The notes under the pieces are model-generated. The model ran no database searches and was not told where the DNA came from. It saw only the letters and a list, made by a program, of their open reading frames with translations. A program made the translations under genes and the position numbers. Of a DNA stretch of 64,000 bases, positions 55,966 through 63,109 are shown in pieces (position 1 is the stretch's first letter; each line of letters starts with the position of its first letter). The stretch is from Shewanella sp. SR44-3 (GTDB lineage: Bacteria; Pseudomonadota; Gammaproteobacteria; Enterobacterales; Shewanellaceae). The stretch is from positions 1 through 64,000 of the forward strand of contig NZ_JACJDV010000008.1 in assembly GCF_014163735.1 (NCBI RefSeq). Direction: 5' to 3'.

Positions 55966-56562
55966 TTACATCCAGCGGTTTTGCTTACGGCCATTTGGGC
56001 GAGGCAAATACACTAAAATAATACCAATCAAGGCGCCAATGCCGCCAATGATGCCACCTTGTTGCCACATGGCAAATTTCTGCTGGTCTTCAACTGAGCT
56101 TGCTTTTTGCTTGATACTGTCTCGTTGTGCTTCGGTCTTAGCTAATAACTGTTTAAGCTGAGAAATACTCTTGTTGGCATCCTCAAGTGCTTTTGCCGTT
56201 GATGCCTGTGTCTGGGTCATCTGTAGCAGATCATCTTTAGCTTTATTGACCATATCTTGAAGATCCGGCAGACGTTCTCGGATACTTTTAGTGGTAGTGA
56301 TAAGCTCTGATTTTACCCAGCCTTCCCGGCCTTTATGGTCGATGATTTTGGCATAATCGTCTTGAGTTTCATTGAGAGAGGTGACAGCTTGACCTGCCTC
56401 AACGCTACCTATGATGCGGTATTGATTACCTGGACCACCATGAATATAAACATAAACATCATCGGTAATATAATGCGCGGGCTCCGCGGCCATCAATCCA
56501 TTTGAGACTAATAATAGCGTTATAATTGAAAGTAATCTTAACACGTTAATTTTCCTAGGCAT
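55966..56562 (-). CDS. YgiM-like SH3-domain membrane protein
   Basis: This 198-residue protein has a signal peptide (to about AEP, residue 28), a bacterial SH3 domain (YITDDVYVYIHGGPGNQYRI and ITDHKGREGWVKSEL-like), a coiled coil (about 95-160) and one C-terminal membrane helix (GGIIGGIGALIGIILVYLPR) followed by a basic tail. This is the TIGR04211/YgiM layout. In E. coli ygiM is next to ygiF; here the ygiF-like gene is three genes away, with the phosphate genes between. A cell-envelope role is likely but not known. Confidence 0.85.
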   Translation of the reverse strand: MPRKINVLRLLSIITLLLVSNGLMAAEPAHYITDDVYVYIHGGPGNQYRIIGSVEAGQAVTSLNETQDDYAKIIDHKGREGWVKSELITTTKSIRERLPDLQDMVNKAKDDLLQMTQTQASTAKALEDANKSISQLKQLLAKTEAQRDSIKQKASSVEDQQKFAMWQQGGIIGGIGALIGIILVYLPRPNGRKQNRWM

Positions 56563-56601
56563 TAAATCTAACGCTAATGCTATTTACTTCATTGCTAGAA
56601 T

Positions 56602-56633
56602 GCAAGAAGGAAGTCACAAGACTTCCTTCTTTT
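56602..56633. terminator. Terminator-like hairpin between pit and the SH3 gene
   Basis: AAGAAGGAAGTC (56604-56615) pairs with GACTTCCTTCTT (56620-56631) around ACAA. The T run lies on the plus-strand side only, so efficiency on the minus strand is uncertain. Confidence 0.6.
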
Positions 56634-56665
56634 TGGCATTTTACTCAATAAAAGTGCCAAATGGC

Positions 56666-57934
56666 TTATTCGAATACACCTTTGATGATGTAGAAGAACA
56701 CTATGGATAAACCTGCGCCTGCTGGTAAGGTAACGACCCATGACACAACGATGTTACGTACTACGCCTATGTTAATTGCCGCAATACCACGCGCCATACC
56801 TACACCTAATACCGCGCCCACTAAGGTTTGCGTGGTAGAGATTGGAAGACCAGTGCCTGATGCGATAACCACAGTTGATGCTGCTGCAAGTTCGGCAGCA
56901 AAACCACGACTGGGTGTAAGGTGAGTAATATTTTTACCTATAGTTTGCATTACGCGAGTACCAAAAATGGCAAGGCCCAATACAATACCCACAGCGCCCA
57001 GTGGCAAAATCCACCACACAAGTGTCGATTGAGATGCGATAACACCGCCACTTTCAACTACAGAAACGACAGCTGCTAATGGACCAATGGCGTTGGCAAC
57101 ATCGTTTGAGCCATGGGCAAATGCCATAGAGCAAGCGGTGACGACCATAAGAATGGCAAACACTTTTTCAACGTTAGCAAAGGTAGTTTGGCGGTCTGCT
57201 TTATCACTCATTTTTAAGCGACCGATAGCAATGCGACCGAAAATCCCTACAACGATAGCAACAGCTAGCGCAAGACCATAGGCTTCGGTTGTCGAGAAAT
57301 GTAATCCAACGTGCTTTAAGCCTTTAGTTATGGTCACCAGAGACATAATAAAGCCCGCAAATGCCATGTAGAAAGGCACATAGCGCTTAGCATTTACTAA
57401 TGGATTTTCAGTGTTGAAAATAAGCTTTTGCACGCTCTGGAATATCATAAACGCGATAAAACCAGAAATGGCAGGGGTTACAACCCAAGAGCCAACGATA
57501 CCACCAACCTTGCCCCAAGCGACTGAATCTGCGTTCACGCCCACGGCAGCAAAACCAACAATAGCCCCCACAATCGAGTGAGTCGTCGATACCGGCCAAC
57601 CTAGTGCAGAAGCAACAACTAGCCAAATGCCTGCAGCAAGTAGTGCTGAAATCATACCGTAAACAAGCAGTTGTGGTGCATCTGTAAAGTAACTTGAATC
57701 TATAATGCCGCTGCGAATAGTACTGGTCACTTCACCACCAGCAAGATAAGCCCCAGCAAATTCAAAAATCATCGCGATGATGATGGCTTGCTTTATCGTA
57801 ATAGCATTAGAACCGACTGAGGTTCCCATGGCGTTGGCAACATCGTTTGCACCAATACCCCATGCCATTAAAAATCCAAACGCTGCCGCAAGTGCAATAA
57901 GCATAGGGCCGTTGGCGACTAGTACATCAACCAT
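56666..57934 (-). CDS. Pit-family inorganic phosphate transporter
   Basis: This 422-residue permease has the two inverted Pit repeats, marked by GIGANDVANAMGTSVGSNAI near residue 27 and AHGSNDVANAIGPLAAVVSV in the second half. It imports metal-phosphate with protons. AAGGA precedes the ATG. It follows the PhoU-like gene by 24 bases, and the two genes probably form one operon. Bacterial Pit genes paired with DUF47 genes are common, the DUF47 protein modulating the transporter. No PhoB box was recognised upstream. Confidence 0.92.
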   Translation of the reverse strand: MVDVLVANGPMLIALAAAFGFLMAWGIGANDVANAMGTSVGSNAITIKQAIIIAMIFEFAGAYLAGGEVTSTIRSGIIDSSYFTDAPQLLVYGMISALLAAGIWLVVASALGWPVSTTHSIVGAIVGFAAVGVNADSVAWGKVGGIVGSWVVTPAISGFIAFMIFQSVQKLIFNTENPLVNAKRYVPFYMAFAGFIMSLVTITKGLKHVGLHFSTTEAYGLALAVAIVVGIFGRIAIGRLKMSDKADRQTTFANVEKVFAILMVVTACSMAFAHGSNDVANAIGPLAAVVSVVESGGVIASQSTLVWWILPLGAVGIVLGLAIFGTRVMQTIGKNITHLTPSRGFAAELAAASTVVIASGTGLPISTTQTLVGAVLGVGMARGIAAINIGVVRNIVVSWVVTLPAGAGLSIVFFYIIKGVFE

Positions 57935-57958
57935 TTTGTATCCTTGATAACTTTGTGA

Positions 57959-58639
57959 TTAGTTACGAGCTAGCATTAGCTCTAGGCGGGAACCTACACG
58001 CTCAGCAAGATCTGCTAAACCCCCAACCCATTCGATAATTTTATACATGAACATCACATCGACAGGATTCAGGCCGGCTTCTTCGCTATACAGCTTGCGA
58101 CGCACCTGGATCTGCAAGTCATCCGAGTCTTCTTCGATGAGATCAAGTTCATTGATCATTTTTTCCACCAATTGCACTTCACGACCACGGAAACCTGCTT
58201 CTAGCAAATCATCGAGTTCATTAATGGCTTTTTTGGCGAGAGACACTGCATCTAAACAACGTTGCAAATATGCATTGAACGGTTCTTGAACAGCTTCGGG
58301 TAATACAAGTTGGCGGCCAATAATACGACCTGAAATATCTTTAGCTTTGTTGGCAATTTTGTCTTGTTGAGTCAATAACTCAAGCAAGTCAGTACGTTCA
58401 ACAGGCATAAATAATCCGCCTGGAAGTGTAAGGCGAATTTCACGCTTTAAAGAATCAGCTTCTTTCTCAAGCAAGCTAATTTGCTTACGTATTCTTATCG
58501 CTTCATCCCAGTCACCTGAGGTGGTCGCTGCGAAGAAAGGGACAAGTAGAGACGCACATTCGTGCACCTTGTCTATATGCTGTTCTAAAGGCTTAAGAGG
58601 TGATTTTGCAAACACACCTAAAATAGAGTTTACTGGCAT
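57959..58639 (-). CDS. DUF47/PhoU-like regulator of the Pit transporter (TIGR00153)
   Basis: This 226-residue all-helical protein starts MPVNSILGVFAKSPLKPLEQ, the TIGR00153 opening, and has the PhoU-like three-helix repeats with acidic clusters (VEKMINELDLIEEDSDDLQI) that bind metal in PhoU. It lies directly before pit on the same strand. I infer that it senses or limits phosphate uptake by the Pit transporter, as proposed for DUF47 partners. Confidence 0.88.
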   Translation of the reverse strand: MPVNSILGVFAKSPLKPLEQHIDKVHECASLLVPFFAATTSGDWDEAIRIRKQISLLEKEADSLKREIRLTLPGGLFMPVERTDLLELLTQQDKIANKAKDISGRIIGRQLVLPEAVQEPFNAYLQRCLDAVSLAKKAINELDDLLEAGFRGREVQLVEKMINELDLIEEDSDDLQIQVRRKLYSEEAGLNPVDVMFMYKIIEWVGGLADLAERVGSRLELMLARN

Positions 58640-58862
58640 AGCCGTTACCTATTTAATGATTCCAGATTTGGAAAAGCGGGCGCATGTTAACCCAAGCGTC
58701 CACGTAATGAAACTGTGTTTTCGATATAATCTACAGTTATTGCGACTCAGTATATATGAACTGAGTCGGGCTATCCTAAGGGATTTTTATTACAGCAATG
58801 TGACATTATGACTTAATTATGACGCATTGGTGAACGTTTGATGACGAAGTGAGCAAGAATAA
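58640..58862. other. Divergent promoter region with a hairpin
   Basis: Contains CGACTCAG (58743-58750) facing CTGAGTCG (58761-58768) around a 10-base AT-rich loop. There is no T run, so it is more likely a binding or leader structure than a terminator. Serves the divergent DUF47 and ygiF-like genes. Confidence 0.45.
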
Positions 58863-59828
58863 ATGACTAAAGAAGTAGAGCTTAAACTGTTTTTTAAGGC
58901 TCAAGATTATGATTTATTAGTAAAAATATTAGATAGTCTTGACGGGCTTGTGCCAAAACAAACTAAATTATTAAAAAATGCCTATTTCGATACCAAAGCG
59001 TTGCAATTACGCCATTGGGACATGGGATTAAGAATAAGAAGCTTCGAAAATAATACCAAAGAGCAAACCATTAAAACTGCCGGTCAAGTGGCTGGTGGGA
59101 TCCACTCTCGGCCTGAATACAACGCCCGGTGTATCGGTGATGTGCCAGATTTAAGTCTATTTCCTGTGGAAATTTGGCCTAAAAATACTCAATTCGCTAA
59201 GCTTCAAGAAGAACTTTATTGCTTATTTGAAACCAATTTTAAACGTAATATCTGGATTGCTAAACAAGGCGTCAGTCAAATTGAAGTGGCATTGGATCAA
59301 GGTGACATTATTGCAGGCTCAAACCATGAGTCCTTATGTGAATTAGAGCTTGAATTACAAAATGGCGAAGAAGCGTCATTATTGAGTTTAGCCGCTGATA
59401 TTGCACTAAAAATAGCGGTAAGGTTAGGCAAAGCCAGTAAGGCTCAGAGAGGTTATCGTTTAGGTGGAAATTCAGCCTTGGCAAGTGTAGCGGACCTTAA
59501 ACCTTTGCCTGTATTAGCTTCAAGTTGTGAGAAAGAGGAACGTACCGCCGCGATAGGGCTTGCCCTTGAAAATTGGCAGGTTCTCGATGGGCTGTTAAGT
59601 GCTGCGGCTGATATCGCCACTGAAGCTGAGTTATGGTCGAGATTTAAATCAAATTTAAGCTATATAGATAGTAGCCTTGAGCCGCTGGGTTGGCAGGCGT
59701 TAAACATCATGCCCTGTTGGACCTTGTTAATCTTAGAGTTAAATCGTCAAGGACGTTTAATTCAGCAGTGGCATAGCTTAGCCTATGGGCAAGCGCAGCT
59801 AGCTTTAGTTAATCTATTGCGGGATTAA
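58863..59828 (+). CDS. ygiF: CYTH-domain inorganic triphosphatase (YgiF-like)
   Basis: This 321-residue protein begins MTKEVELKLFFKAQD; the EVELK signature opens the CYTH fold. YFDTKALQLRHWDMGLRIRS and KTAGQVAGGIHSRPEYN follow as in YgiF. E. coli YgiF is about 433 residues with a full CHAD domain; this protein has only a shorter tail (about 215-321) that looks like a reduced CHAD-like region. The enzyme hydrolyses tripolyphosphate. Its place beside the phosphate transporter fits phosphate metabolism. Confidence 0.85.
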   Translation: MTKEVELKLFFKAQDYDLLVKILDSLDGLVPKQTKLLKNAYFDTKALQLRHWDMGLRIRSFENNTKEQTIKTAGQVAGGIHSRPEYNARCIGDVPDLSLFPVEIWPKNTQFAKLQEELYCLFETNFKRNIWIAKQGVSQIEVALDQGDIIAGSNHESLCELELELQNGEEASLLSLAADIALKIAVRLGKASKAQRGYRLGGNSALASVADLKPLPVLASSCEKEERTAAIGLALENWQVLDGLLSAAADIATEAELWSRFKSNLSYIDSSLEPLGWQALNIMPCWTLLILELNRQGRLIQQWHSLAYGQAQLALVNLLRD

Positions 59829-59847
59829 GGTTTTTATTATCAATGCA

Positions 59848-60675
59848 TTAATTATTTTTTGGTGGCTCTTTTGTGAGTAGAGCTTGACGTAAACTGGCTA
59901 TTTCATTGAGCATTTGCGCTTGGTTTTGCTCCATTTTTTGCTGATTTTCTTCCATTCTGAGCAGGGCTCTATCTAGATCTGATTTAATATTTTCTTGGTG
60001 AGCCTCATGACGTTCATTGTCCTCAGGGGTGATAAACACTGAGGCCATATAGCCTGAAATCACCCCGAAAAAACTCACGCCACTGACTATCACTAAGGCG
60101 CCAATCACATGCCCTAGTGTGGTTGTTGGAAAATAATCACCGTAGCCTACGGTAGAGATAGTCACTAAGGCCCACCACAGGGCTTGCTCCGCAGTGTGAA
60201 TGTTAGCACCAGGGGTGCCTGATTCCACAAGTAAAATCACCACAGAAGATAAGGTTAAAATAAGTACCATGGCGACCAGTAGGCTTGCCAAAGTGGTTTG
60301 CCTGCGCTGCTTGAGCAATGGTAGTAATACTGAGCGACTCATGCTAATAAGACGAATAACTCGTAGAATTTGAAATACTCGGGCAATGCGCAAGGCTTCA
60401 ATAGCGGGAATGCTGGCAACAAAATCAATCCAATGATGCCTAAGAAAGTATTTTCTATCTCTGGATTTTGCTAAGCCCCAGAAAAACTGGCTAAGAAATA
60501 TGATACAAATTCCAGTGTCGATAAATAGCAGTAAGCGTTGGGTTTCTTTGTCAAACTCACCAAAAGCAATGGCGAGGACTAAGGCCACTGACACGAAAGA
60601 TAACACCATCATAGCGAGTTGAAACGGGTGCAACACATTGATGCTTTTAAGTGCGGAAGTTTTTTTATCTAACAC
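59848..60675 (-). CDS. Six-helix voltage-gated-type potassium channel
   Basis: This 275-residue channel has six membrane helices with the K+ selectivity filter STVGYGDYFP between helices 5 and 6. An S4-like segment carries spaced arginines (ALRIARVFQILRVIRLISMS). A C-terminal cytoplasmic coiled coil (LRMEENQQKMEQNQAQMLNE) could set the tetramer. The start is GTG 60675, since GGAGG stands 9 bases before it; the ATG at 60708 has no site. It lies just past the terminator of the PspA-type operon on the same strand. Ion channels of this kind are often near PspA-family genes. Confidence 0.88.
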   Translation of the reverse strand: MLDKKTSALKSINVLHPFQLAMMVLSFVSVALVLAIAFGEFDKETQRLLLFIDTGICIIFLSQFFWGLAKSRDRKYFLRHHWIDFVASIPAIEALRIARVFQILRVIRLISMSRSVLLPLLKQRRQTTLASLLVAMVLILTLSSVVILLVESGTPGANIHTAEQALWWALVTISTVGYGDYFPTTTLGHVIGALVIVSGVSFFGVISGYMASVFITPEDNERHEAHQENIKSDLDRALLRMEENQQKMEQNQAQMLNEIASLRQALLTKEPPKNN

Positions 60676-60834
60676 GGCTTTTATCCTCCGACATAATTGA
60701 ACAGCCATGCTTGGCAGTTAATTGTAATGAGCAAGCCTTGACTCTTAAGGCTACGAATTTATTAGACAATAGCAAGCTGAGCACAGCACAGGCAAGTTTA
60801 TCTAGTTTTGAATGGGATTGTTTTATAAGTATTA

Positions 60835-60876
60835 AAAAACAAAAAAGCACGCAACCAAGGGTGGAAGTTGCGTGCT
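60835..60876 (-). terminator. Terminator of the yjfI-yjfJ-yjfK operon
   Basis: AGCACGCAAC (60846-60855) pairs with GTTGCGTGCT (60867-60876), followed on the minus strand by TTTTTTGTTTTTT. It separates the operon from the K+ channel gene. Confidence 0.8.
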
Positions 60877-60884
60877 GTTGGAAA

Positions 60885-61211
60885 TTATTCTGTGTCTACA
60901 AAATGAACTAAATCATCTAATACCCGTTTCTTGATCTCTAATTGTGATTGGGAATCAAGGCCGTATTTAATAGCTAGCTGAGCATAATCTTCAGGGCTCA
61001 GTGACACAGTAAGCCGAGGCCGTTTTGGTCTTTTAGCCAGGCTTAAACCTAAAATAGTTCGAATCTGATCTGAAGGGCTAACGCCAGCATCTAAGGCGGC
61101 TTTGCGAATGGAGTACTGAAACTTCTCATCCAAGTCAAACGCCACTTGAGTTGCTTTTGCTGCCGCTTGGTTGTTAAGCCACTTCTCGGGTAAGGTTTTC
61201 CCTTTGGTCAT
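60885..61211 (-). CDS. Small protein with two ribbon-helix-helix-like units
   Basis: This 108-residue basic protein reads as two similar strand-helix-helix units: residues 22-56 (QVAFDLDEKFQYSIRKAALD, then GVSPSDQIRTILGL) and 65-101 (RLTVSLSPEDYAQLAIKYGL, then SQLEIKKRVLDDLV). Each fits the ribbon-helix-helix fold, so one chain could replace a dimer. It is the last gene of the yjf operon, 31 bases after yjfK, with GGAG and AAGGA before its ATG. I infer a transcription regulator, possibly of the GACATATTATGTC sites; no known family is named and the fold call is by eye. Confidence 0.6.
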   Translation of the reverse strand: MTKGKTLPEKWLNNQAAAKATQVAFDLDEKFQYSIRKAALDAGVSPSDQIRTILGLSLAKRPKRPRLTVSLSPEDYAQLAIKYGLDSQSQLEIKKRVLDDLVHFVDTE

Positions 61212-61242
61212 AAGGATCCTTGGCTCCTATTGCTACGCCAGC

Positions 61243-61887
61243 TTAGCTTACCGGCCAATATTGTCTGATATCTGTTAGGGGTCGATATAAGGTGAGCATC
61301 ACCTCGGTCTCGCCGCCTTCATAAACCTCGATATCGATAGCGTGGCTATCCTCACCAGTCACTAGGCTGTAGCTTTCAAAAGCTTCGCCTTGTTGATCTT
61401 GAGGTGGTTTCTGGCCGCGATAGTCCTGCCTGTGAAAATAACCAAAACCGGCAAATTCAACTTGATGATAATCTTCCCCAAGCCATTTACCGAATTCATC
61501 ATCGAGCGTATCTGCCAGTGGCTGAGTGGTTAGTTTAGCTTGGCCAGGTTCTTCGAATATTTGCTCAAATTCTGCCATATCGAACAAGGTCTCAACTTGC
61601 GCTGCATTTACCTTGATAGATAAGCTTAAATAGCTGTCATCTTCTTCTACATAAGTAAGGAAAATGGCGTCACCGCTGTGACCACGAAGTAAGAACTCAC
61701 AATTTTGGCTACGTTCATATTCATAGGTGTGCACGGCCTCGACTCTTAATTGCTGCCCTTTAAGTTGCGGCGGCAAAGCAAAGCTGTCATCAAGGGTAAT
61801 CATGTCACCCTTGATGAGCTTTGTTGGATGGTCGAGTTGACGCGTCGGGGCTTCTTTCTTGCCAAATAGGCTGTTTAGAAATCCCAT
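61243..61887 (-). CDS. yjfK: YjfK-like protein (DUF2491)
   Basis: This 214-residue soluble protein starts MGFLNSLFGKKEAP, and its YEYERSQNCEFLLRGHSGDA and DEFGKWLGEDYHQVEFAGFG blocks are those of E. coli YjfK. It has no signal peptide or membrane helix. It lies 6 bases after the PspA-like gene and is translated with it. DUF2491 proteins nearly always accompany YjfJ-type PspA proteins; the role is unknown but presumed to be in membrane protection. Confidence 0.85.
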   Translation of the reverse strand: MGFLNSLFGKKEAPTRQLDHPTKLIKGDMITLDDSFALPPQLKGQQLRVEAVHTYEYERSQNCEFLLRGHSGDAIFLTYVEEDDSYLSLSIKVNAAQVETLFDMAEFEQIFEEPGQAKLTTQPLADTLDDEFGKWLGEDYHQVEFAGFGYFHRQDYRGQKPPQDQQGEAFESYSLVTGEDSHAIDIEVYEGGETEVMLTLYRPLTDIRQYWPVS

Positions 61888-61893
61888 AATCCA

Positions 61894-62583
61894 TTAACCT
61901 TTACGGGCTTTAATGCGATCTAACACGGCATTAGCACTGGATTTTTGTTCACCAATACCGGCTTCGGCTAACTTAGCGTGCAATGACTTGTCGCTGTTTT
62001 CCTCCGCTAAGGTTTCAGAGGCTTTTAGGCGGTCATCAAATTGCTGCTGACGTGCCTTGATACGCTCCAGTGAATCTTTAGCATTAAGCAGCTTTGAGTT
62101 GCTTGATGCGAATGAGTCAGTAATGGTTGCAGTCGCTCTTTGCACGCTTTCGGTGGTCTTGACCATGCTGAGCTGGCGTTGATAGTCTGATAACTGACGC
62201 TCGGTCTTTTTCACTAAATCTTTCAGGCGCAGTGCATGGGCTGAGAAGCTCTCATTAGCACTTTGCTGCTCAGATAACTCTTGGTCTTGCTGGGCAATCT
62301 TTTCAGCCACTTCAACGGCTAAGGCTTCATTGCCTTTCTCTAGGGCTTGAGTCACGTAGCCTTCATGTTCTGCAATGCTGCGCTTTAAGCGATCAACTTC
62401 ACGACTGGCTTGCATTTCTTTGGCCATCACGTCGGTGAGTTCACGTTTTGCCTTGGTTAAATGTTTCTCGGCATCACGAATTTCTTGTTCAAAAATGCGA
62501 GTTGAATTAGCGTCAACGATTGTCTGGCCAACTTCGGTTGCACCACCGCGAAACGCAGTTAGAATCTTATTTAAAATACCCAT
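61894..62583 (-). CDS. yjfJ: PspA/IM30-family protein (YjfJ)
   Basis: This 229-residue protein is a long amphipathic coiled coil (about 30-190) of the PspA/Vipp1 family, starting MGILNKILTAFRGGATEVGQ with the membrane-binding helix. The KAKRELTDVMAKEMQASREV and SKLLNAKDSLERIKARQQQF segments are typical. Such proteins coat and stabilise damaged membranes. AAGGAG stands 8 bases before the ATG. It is the centre of the yjfI-yjfJ-yjfK operon, with the palindromic operators in front of yjfI. Confidence 0.9.
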   Translation of the reverse strand: MGILNKILTAFRGGATEVGQTIVDANSTRIFEQEIRDAEKHLTKAKRELTDVMAKEMQASREVDRLKRSIAEHEGYVTQALEKGNEALAVEVAEKIAQQDQELSEQQSANESFSAHALRLKDLVKKTERQLSDYQRQLSMVKTTESVQRATATITDSFASSNSKLLNAKDSLERIKARQQQFDDRLKASETLAEENSDKSLHAKLAEAGIGEQKSSANAVLDRIKARKG

Positions 62584-62594
62584 AGTGTGGCTCC

Positions 62595-63008
62595 TTAATT
62601 CAAAAATTCGGCAAGTTCATCGATAACTTCTAAACAGTTATCCGACAATACCGCCAGTTCTTGTTCAATTTCTTCCATGCTAGATTGTACCGATAAGGCA
62701 CCATAGACCACGTATTTGTCATCAATCTTGGCGAATGATGATAAAGGCATTGGAATATTCAGCTCTAACATGGTTTCAAACATTTGTGCGCGGCGAGTTT
62801 GATTAACTTCATCCTCACCCCACAGATAACTTATGCATAACACTTGGTTGTCAGTGACAGAAACAAATACAGGGATCTCTTCACGGCCAACAATATTAAC
62901 TTGTAATACTTCAACATCACCATCGATAGGGTAACAATCAAATTGAAACCCAGTCTGGCTCAGATCGCCAAGGCCATTTAGGTGGCTGGCTATTTTATGT
63001 ATGTTCAT
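62595..63008 (-). CDS. yjfI: YjfI-like protein (DUF2170)
   Basis: This 137-residue protein starts MNIHKIASHLNGLGDLSQTG and contains LNIPMPLSSFAKIDDKYVVYG, typical of DUF2170/YjfI. It is soluble and acidic, perhaps of a chaperone-like fold. AAGGA precedes the ATG and lies immediately beside the first palindromic operator. It is the first gene of the operon, followed by the PspA-like gene 11 bases later. The function is unknown; family members occur with PspA-type genes. Confidence 0.82.
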   Translation of the reverse strand: MNIHKIASHLNGLGDLSQTGFQFDCYPIDGDVEVLQVNIVGREEIPVFVSVTDNQVLCISYLWGEDEVNQTRRAQMFETMLELNIPMPLSSFAKIDDKYVVYGALSVQSSMEEIEQELAVLSDNCLEVIDELAEFLN

Positions 63009-63020
63009 AGTTGTCCTTAT

Positions 63021-63033
63021 GACATATTATGTC
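63021..63033. promoter_or_regulatory. Palindrome GACATATTATGTC, site 1 before yjfI
   Basis: 13-base palindrome ending 13 bases before the yjfI start codon, in the expected transcript start and ribosome-site region. Same sequence as at 17765-17777. Confidence 0.65.
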
Positions 63034-63041
63034 TGTGAGTT

Positions 63042-63069
63042 AAGATAGCATCAGGACATAATATGTCAA
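63042..63069 (-). promoter_or_regulatory. Promoter of the yjfI-yjfJ-yjfK operon
   Basis: On the minus strand TTGACA (63064-63069) and TATCTT (63042-63047) are 16 bases apart, a good sigma-70 match. The upstream operator overlaps the -35 and the downstream operator sits past the -10. Confidence 0.6.
63055..63067. promoter_or_regulatory. Palindrome GACATAATATGTC, site 2 before yjfI
   Basis: Complement form of the same 13-base palindrome, overlapping the -35 TTGACA. The centre lies 34 bases from site 1, so two dimers could bind on nearly the same face of the helix. Confidence 0.65.
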
Positions 63070-63109
63070 GCGCTATTTTTTGATAATTTTAATCAACTCA
63101 ATAAAGCGT

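Noticed and set aside
56021..56030. ATACCAATCA, like the MITE-like element ends
   Set aside because: It is within the SH3-protein gene and has no matching second end or hairpin core nearby.
60651..60911. Open frame on the plus strand across the K+ channel start and the operon terminator
   Set aside because: It spans a terminator hairpin and overlaps two minus-strand genes; no ribosome site.
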